From positions 1 to 41,279 of the forward strand of contig JAACJO010000070.1 in assembly GCA_013368445.1 (NCBI GenBank): a stretch of DNA of 41,279 bases, in the 5' to 3' direction. The first letter of the stretch is position 1, and each line of letters begins with the position of its first letter. The notes under the pieces are model-generated. The model saw only the letters and a program-made list of their open reading frames with translations. It was not told where the DNA came from and ran no database searches. This document shows, one piece after another, positions 34,574 to 41,279 of the stretch. The translations under genes were made by a program, and so were the position numbers. The DNA is from Leucocoprinus leucothites (Eukaryota; Basidiomycota; Agaricomycetes; Agaricales; Agaricaceae).

Positions 34574-36774
34574 GATTGTATGCGACAATGGAGGAGAGCA
34601 GGGTAACAAAGAGAACGGCAGAGTTGGGACTCGGACACGTCATATATCTTGAAGTCCAAGCGCCAATAGCAGACTAGAGTCGATGCTCGGTTTGGTATGA
34701 GACTCTGAGTACCTATTACGTCCACAGGAGTGGTCAGGGTACTACCGCGACCGTGAGCCGGGAACCCTAGATGCATGCTGTTCTCCGATGCGGAAATGAC
34801 GAGGGCAAATCCGTACATAAGGGTAGCGTCAAAGACTCCTGTCAATGAGTCTCTCATCAGTAGCTTCTGCGCACATCAATAGCGTGTCATTCCCGGAGTG
34901 ACGGTGATGAAGTGTTTGTGGATGTATCAATCGACTCTCTAAACAATTATTTATACACATATGTATCCAGATCCTGGTCCTTCAAGCTTCACCCCAACTC
35001 CTGACAAGGTTCTCAATCAAACTTGAAAGTCTGGCCCTACGCAGCACTTTTCCCTTTCTGTTAAATCAGATTTTCGGCTAGAAGATGTGGAGATGAGGCG
35101 CGTAAATGCGAGCAGCAAGATCTGTTTGGGCATTCTGAACCGCTAAACATAGTCAAGGAGGGTCCCTTGCAGAAAGCCTTATGACCGAACGTACGCATGA
35201 AGAATGGTCATGTGAGACTCGTAGTCTCGCACAGTCCGGAGGCATTCATGCAGCCCTGAGGTTCCATGTGGAGCGTCAAACAGAACCTGATATGCAGTAC
35301 GATAGGTATCAAGAATATTATTTTATGGCTGGTTGAACGTGAGGTGACATAAGGGTATCGGCATGCTAACCATGTTTCCGCTGCTCCCTAATGCTCAAGT
35401 TTTGGATACTCAAGGTTTAATGAGTGTTGCAATCCCATGTAAATATGCATCTGCTGAAGGGACTGAGACGATGGCAACAGCATAGTCCGTTTGATGAAAG
35501 ACCGAGGATACAGTTTATCTAGAATGAGGATAAAATGTGGAAGAAAAGCTCCTGTGGCTCTGAATAATGGAACACCAAAAAATAATGGATGTCTAGTTAG
35601 GTGGCAAGCACACCATGGAGACGGCATAGGGAATCCGCAGATCGGGAGACTAACAATATGACCATGCACGTAGTCTGAATCATAGACTACTACTAAACTC
35701 GCCTCGTAATAAAATAAATCAGCACACTCCGTGCAAGCTTTTGAGGACGACTAGATGCTCACTGAGAGAACAGAATGGACCTTGGTGTGGCCCATGCCCA
35801 GTTAACTTACTAGGTCAACTTCTAGGCAGCCCTGAAGGGCTCGTTGCTTGCCGGGAAGCGGCATTCTTCAAACTTTCATTTCAATCAGCACCCAGACATA
35901 ACTAATTCTAGTGAGTCAGCCTCTATTATAGGCCGGCAGAATGTCAGGTATTCAGGTTATAAGGCCCAATATGTAAGTACAGGAAAGCGACACGGTGTGC
36001 CGGACTTTTTAATTCGAGGGTTAGAAGGAACCCAAGTTTCGGCTTCTCAGAAACCTGGGCTCGTCCAGGCTCGATTGTTCACTGTTTTTATGGTATGCTC
36101 TACAGTACATCAAACGAGTCATTGTCACACACAAGTATGATTCGTTGAAAGATTCTTATTGGCTTACACTGCCGGATCGGGCTCGGGAGCAACTTTCGCG
36201 TGAACCAGTGTTCTCTGAGTGGCGAATGAACCCCGTGGGTGCGTTGAAGCTGCTCCACTTTTGTTCTGGCAAGTTTGTGGCACACACAGACTGTATTCTG
36301 GTATGTATCAATTATGGCATAACAAGACCGCTAACATGGCGAACTCTGGTACACCAATCCTACGACAAAGGAGTTGACCATGTTATCCTACTTGGTTTTG
36401 CTCCTACTGCGGGAACACGCACCGTAGACTATTTATGAGATAAATAATCGTCTCGCAGATATAACTGCCATTTGAGGTTAGTTTACGACAGCGGCAACTG
36501 CAAGATGAGGTGTGTACGTTAGTAACTGAAATTGGACTCGCTATATTTCAAGACTGATGAGTTCATTCCTTTGCTATCTGCGCCAACCTCATGACATTCT
36601 AAATCCTATCTAGTGGTCGTACAAGCTACTCCACCATTATACCAATAGAAGAATAACCGAAATTTCGTTCCGGGTTTACTCTAAGGTTCTAATCTATCTA
36701 AAAGGTCTCATTTAGTTGAGCTTACTGCCCCGATAGCTTTAGCATTTGAGCATAAACATGTGTGAAATAAAGAC
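34574..36774. other. Spacer between the GST copies
   Basis: The part next to each GST start shows weak shared similarity (short matches such as TCGGAGAACA and CATCATATAT/GTCATATAT), as expected of duplicated promoters. The remaining frames (for example 35388-35669 minus, 36145-36438 plus) are unassigned. Confidence 0.45.
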
Positions 36775-37537
36775 TCACGGAACGTGGTCCTTGAACATGA
36801 GCTTCGTTTTCTGCCAAGTCTGGCGGCTCAAAAGCTCATCAAGCCACCTCTGAACGTTGGGCCTTCCTTCACCGAGGTTCACACCGACTTCTTCGAGGAG
36901 TCTGCTACTACCAGGGATGTGAACGAGGTCAGCAATCGTGAGTTCCTGTAGGAGAAGTGAGTCTAGAGCATCCCTTGAGTGTAAAAATGACCACACACAT
37001 CGCCGGCAATGTATCTCTGTTTGGCCAAAACACCCTCATATGTGTCCAGTGTTGCAAGTAGTCTCTTCTTGCGTTCCTCGATATCTTTAACGTCAATAGC
37101 GAAAAGCACGCACTTCGCGCTCATGGCTTGACAACACATGTTTCCACTAGTTTGGAAGAAATGGAACCATTCACCCCATGTCGCCTGGTCAACAATAGCA
37201 CGTTGCCGCAGGTCTTTTGGGAACAGTTGCGTCCCCTGGTCAGGGTATTTCTCGTCGAGGTAGCGAGCGATGGCACGACTTTCGTGCATGACGAATCCAT
37301 CGTCGTCCTATTATGACAGTGCTTCGTCAATTAATGGAGCATTCGCAAGCATACAAAACTTACGATGGCAGGAACCATACCGAAAGGATTTATCTTTGCG
37401 AGATATTCTGGACATCTCTGCTCTTTTTTTGGCAAGTCAACATCTACCCATTCGAAGGGAACCTGCTTCTCATGGAGAATGAGGGCAACAGCTAGGCAAG
37501 GCGTAGAACTGGACCATCCATAGAGCTTAATGGCCAT
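36775..37537 (-). CDS. Glutathione S-transferase, copy 2
   Basis: Three exons, 37537-37364, 37307-36999 and 36945-36775, give 217 aa. The N-domain has KLYGWSSSTPC, the canonical NPFGMVPAI and ESRAIARYLDEKYPDQG; the C-domain has RQRAIVDQATWGEWFHFF and ELTIADLVHIPGSSRLLEE, and ends TKLMFKDHVP. Same phi-like family and presumed glutathione-conjugation role as copy 1. The intron that splits copy 1 after QVLNMR is missing here: the exon runs straight through SAKCVLFAIDVKDIEER, and the joined exon has exactly the summed length (309 nt) of copy 1 exons 2 and 3. The residues at the junction do not match copy 1, suggesting an internal deletion that left some former intron bases coding. No lesion otherwise. 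Confidence 0.9.
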
Positions 37538-38219
37538 GGTGATTTGTTACAGTGCAGAAAAGTAAGACAGCGAAAGAGGGTAAAACAACGTGACGAGGCC
37601 CAGGTTACACGACATCATATATGCTCGAAGGTACAAGCTGGAGGTGATCGGCTCAACTCGGCTCAACCCGTGCGTCCATTCTAAGTTTAGGGGATTGATC
37701 TTAAATGACCACGGCGCTTTTTTAGGTAGGGTGCACACGAAGAATAAGTATCATCGCGGTCGTAAGTCGGACAAGCCGAGACGACCGGTGTTCTCCGATT
37801 CGGGGGTGACCATAATGGGATGTAAATTCATTCACGGCGTGCAGAACCTGAAGTCGGATTTACGTAAAGAGACAGGTTTCTGGCTCGAATGCGATTCCAC
37901 GACAAGTTGACAGTGAGAGTGAGGTAGTAATCTGATTCCCCTGAAAGAAAATGCAGCGGACACAGAGAATAGGTTGGTCACTCCCGAAGCATACATTCTT
38001 TGGAGCAGACTTTGATAAATCACTCAGGCTTGTTGAGTCTATGAATATAGGTCATGTTTCTTCCGTATGAAAGTTGGGGACTACTTGCCGAACGTTGAAC
38101 GTTGAACCTTAAGCACCTGAAACTGTGGCACGCTGGAATAAAATCGTGGAGAACAGTGTCGGTGTCGGGCTTATGCCGCAGTAGTCCCTGTGGTAGTATG
38201 TACTTGCCGCTAATGTATC
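37538..38219. other. Upstream region of GST copy 2
   Basis: Promoter-side sequence with unassigned short frames and no recognised gene. An octamer-type direct repeat (GAACGTTGAACGTTGAACC) lies near 38088-38106. Confidence 0.4.
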
Positions 38220-38510
38220 TCAGTCAAATTCCTGGGCCGGTTGACCAATCCCGGGGTTTTGGCTGTCGATAGGAAGACCGGGATTCCTGCATTTGACGAT
38301 CCGTTGTATGTAGTCTCTGTAGATTCCCAACACCACCAACTGGTACTTAGACTCAAAGTCAAGGCCTCGTGGCCACAAGGTTTGACCCCCTGCATGAATA
38401 CCAGAGACTTGGGCCTCGAGTTCCATCCTGCACTTGCCATTTTCGAGGGCTTTTTGAATCGAGAGTCGTAAACGCTCCAATGGATGCTCCACTCTGGATC
38501 TAACATCGGG
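38220..38510 (-). other. Unassigned 97-codon exon-like frame
   Basis: A frame opening right after a TCTTCTAG acceptor reads PDVRSRVEHPLERLRLSIQK, then LENGKCRMELEAQVSGIHAG, then LVVLGIYRDYIQRIVKCRNP, to a TGA at 38220. The amphipathic helical start and mixed composition look like real protein. I could not connect an upstream exon in phase, and I recognise no family. It could be a gene fragment or a small gene with an unfound first exon. Confidence 0.35.
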
Positions 38511-39353
38511 CTAGAAGACCCAGGATGTTAATTACAGGAGAAACTTTGTGTAGATAAGTACGTCAACCAAGCGTTACGGCCAGAAACACTGCAAAACATG
38601 GTATAGCAGTCTTGTACAATCGGGGGAGCAAGATCGGCCCGAGGTTGCGCCTGATAGGTGCTACTGTAGGGAAGTGAATATAGGTATGGTGGTTGGAGGT
38701 ACTTCTTGGGCAGAGCCTACATCTGATCAGAGGCCACAAGGGAGCATTAGGTGGTTTAGTCTTGCTTCTGATGGTCTTCATTTGGACCTTGAGGTATTCT
38801 GGGCTTCGAAAGTTCGAAATGCTATCACCCATACCAAAGCAAGGACTCCGTCAGTCGGGCCCGAATTGCCCACCTGCTTCATGGCGAGATGCCTGAACCT
38901 GATGATCATGTAGATGGTGCCGGATCATGTCAGGTGCAATGTTTCTCACGGGATGCACGAGCTGGCACGAGCCCGGCAAACACCGACACACCCCTGAAGC
39001 TTTGAAGCCCTGTATGCTTTGCTTCTCATTAATACTTGGGGCTTCTTGCGTCTGATGGACAGAATGCTTGTGTGGTTTCATACATCCCGATCCGCAATGA
39101 TCATCTGACCTTGTCATGCATAGGGATCTGGCATCACTGCAAGTGGCGCTTCTCCTCGGCAGTATCAGCTCTCCTCAGGCCTCGAACGGCTCCAAAGTCC
39201 ATTTCTCGTGGCGTGCGGTGTATACCTGCTCTTTGTTATCACCTGCCGGCTGGTCAGAGGACTCGGGACCCTAGATATCGTTTACCTGTCCCTTCCCAAA
39301 TACTGACAGAAGTTCCGTACGGGAAGTATCATACCCTGTCAATGGATGATACC
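38511..39353. other. Upstream region of the gamma-glutamyltransferase gene
   Basis: Short overlapping frames only; presumably contains the promoter of the next gene. No TATA octamer of the type seen elsewhere was found. Confidence 0.4.
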
Positions 39354-41279
39354 ATGTCGACGAAGGAGAAGGCAATCATTGGCGAAGAACAAATACCACA
39401 GGTTCGGAGACAAAAATGCCTTATCATTGGTGTGCATGAAATATTTGTGATCATTCGGGTTAATCCTTGCTGGACTCGTGTTGCCTCGTCTGTTGGTGGT
39501 ATTCGCAGCCTTTGCGAGCTCTTCCGCTCTCTTCCTCTACTTCTCTCAGTGGAGCTCATTCTACCGTAATCGCGCCAAAACTTGGACAGTTTGAGCAGTC
39601 GTATCACGAATACCACGACAATGTGTGTGCGTCTCCACGGTGCATTGAGCACCCTAGGAATCCGGCGTACCTGGTGAAAGCGTATAGAGGAGTCGTAGCA
39701 TCGGAGAATGAAGAGTGCTCAAAGATAGGTGTGGATGTGTTGAAGGAGGGTGGGAATGCTGTCGATGCCGCGATTGCTGCGACGTTTTGTGCAGGCGTTC
39801 TTAGTATGTATTCGTGAGTAACCAATCATCAGTTCGTCCTACTGTTCTAATTAACGTTGGATGGTCGCTCTTCATCTAGTTCGGGAATTGGAGGAGGAGG
39901 ATTCATGATCGTACGAATACCGCCAGGGAACAACGAATCAGAATCCGAAGTATGGTCGTTGAATTTCAGGGAAACGGCACCGGCATTGTCGAATAAAACA
40001 ATGTTTAGCGATGATCCTACGAAATCACAGTGGGGCGGCCTGGCGGTTGCTATACCAGGGGAATTGCGTGGATTACAAGAAGCACATAAGAGATGGGGGA
40101 CTATACCTTGGAAAACGCTAGTTGAGCCTAGTGCAAAACTTGCCGCTGGATGGAAGGTGCAGAAGGAATTGGCGAGACGCATTCGGGTGCGTCGTAATTC
40201 TTGCACCTTTGCACAGAGCTTTGGTGGTTTTATTTACTATTTTACTTTTGATTTCTAGATTTTCGGTCCTTTGATGCTCAACCACCCTGATTGGAAACCT
40301 TTGTTCGCACCGAATGGTGTTTTGTTACAGGAAGGCGATTGGATCAGCAGGACAAACTACTCACGGACGTTATCTATCATCGCTGAACGCGGCCCAGATA
40401 CTTTTTACGAAGTAAAAATTCCACCTCCACACCATATGTGTATCTGTATCAGTAGCACTGAAGCTGCCTTTTGCCTTACAGGGTCCCATTGCTGATGCTA
40501 TGGTCGAAAAAGTCCGTCAGACTGGTGGGATACTCTCCCATGAGGATCTAAAGAACTATCGTATTCGAGTGGAGAAACCTCTGGTCGGAACGTATCGTGG
40601 AAGGAAAATATATACCACACATTCTCCGGGTAGTGGAACCTGTGAGTCCCGTCCGCCGTTTCGAACCAGCGCAAAACTCCTAATCGGTGATCTGTCAGTG
40701 ATTTTGCAGATGCTCAATGTTCTGGAGAACTATGATATGTCAGCGAGAACTCCAGTTACTGTACATCGACTCGTAGAAGCAATGAAATTCGCATTTGCTT
40801 CGCGGTAAGTGTCCCTTGTCCGTTACTGAGGAATCAAATTTGCTGATCTGACATCAGATCGAAATTGTGTGATCCTGCAATGTGTGCAAATACAGAATGT
40901 ATCTTACAAATGGCGACTAAGGAATACGCACGCGAGATATTTCATAACATTACCGACGTAGGCCTCTCCATTCCTTCCATGGGGTGATTGTTCGAACATT
41001 TATATAGGATAGGACCCATCCGCCGGAATATTATCATCCCGAATATGACATCCCAATGGACCATGGAACTGTAAGCCCTCGTCGCCCGTGACTCCTTAGC
41101 TGCGTTGATTCAACTAATCCACTTCAGAGTCATACATCCGTCGCAGACTCCAATGGGATGGCCGTCTCGGTGACATCTAGCGTAAATAATCTGTTTGGGT
41201 CTCTCGTCCTTGACCCCATCACAGGCATATTATTGAATGATCAAATGGACGACTTCTCAGTACCTGGTGTCCCGAAAGA
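39354..41279 (+). CDS. Gamma-glutamyltransferase, 5' part, runs off the window
   Basis: Type II membrane enzyme that hydrolyses or transfers the gamma-glutamyl group of glutathione. Clear exons: up to 39813, 39880-40186, 40259-40411, 40482-40641, 40699-40804, 40858-40957, 41008-41070 and 41128 to the edge. Landmarks: GGNAVDAAIAATFCAGVLSM, SSGIGGGGFMIV, LNFRETAP, AVAIPGELRGL, THSPGSGTLILQMLNVLENY and the autocleavage site DHGT|SHTSVAD, with the catalytic Thr codon at 41068-41070. The oxyanion-region motif GILLNDQMDDFS lies at the edge. The 5' end is unclear: MSTKEKAIIGEEQIPQVRRQ starts at 39354 in one frame, a signal-anchor helix (LILAGLVLPRLLVVFAAFAS) follows in a second, and the catalytic region from EQSYHEYHDNVCASP on is in a third. 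I found no clean introns to link them. It may be a 5' frameshift, assembly error or unusual splicing. The small-subunit C-terminus is outside the window. Confidence 0.85.

Overview
The window looks like nuclear DNA of a filamentous basidiomycete, most likely an Agaricomycete. The genes are cut by many short introns (about 45-70 nt, GT...AG, often with a CTRAY-type branch site). Housekeeping genes are conserved from yeast to fungi, and the accessory genes belong to families expanded in mushroom-forming fungi. There is no operon structure, ribosome-binding site, CRISPR array or bacterial mobile element. I rebuilt exon structures by hand from splice sites, frame and protein-family similarity; no database search was run.

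Layout. (1) 0.5-2.0 kb: a single-pass membrane protein with a TATA box. (2) 2.7-4.8 kb: a 13-exon monocarboxylate-type MFS transporter, tail to tail with (3) 4.9-8.6 kb, the 15-exon nuclear exportin CSE1. (4) 8.9-9.2 kb: a tiny three-exon gene for a 72-residue protein with ten cysteines, preceded by a TATA box; it is below normal ORF cut-offs and is the most interesting new object here. (5) 9.3-12.2 kb: no gene seen. (6) 12.2-17.6 kb: a decayed membrane-protein remnant, then two tandem paralogues of an atypical protein-kinase-like family. (7) 17.9-21.2 kb: CDC20-type APC/C activator and a SPO7-like Nem1 phosphatase regulatory subunit, divergent from a 145-bp shared promoter; one CDC20 intron carries a perfect 15-nt minisatellite. 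(8) 21.2-24.3 kb: gene-poor. (9) 24.3-30.0 kb: two convergent copies of a class V PLP enzyme (molybdenum-cofactor-sulfurase-like, with a candidate N-myristoylation start), with a decayed SPO7 fragment between them. (10) 30.0-38.5 kb: mostly unassigned sequence holding two minus-strand glutathione S-transferase paralogues. (11) 39.4 kb to the right edge: the 5' part of a gamma-glutamyltransferase gene, running off the window.

The left and centre hold core cell-biology genes: nuclear export of importin-alpha, the anaphase trigger and nuclear-envelope lipid control. The right third is rich in local duplicates (kinase-like, PLP enzyme, GST) at different stages of divergence or decay. GST and gamma-glutamyltransferase both act in glutathione metabolism, but they are too far apart and separately transcribed to claim a cluster.
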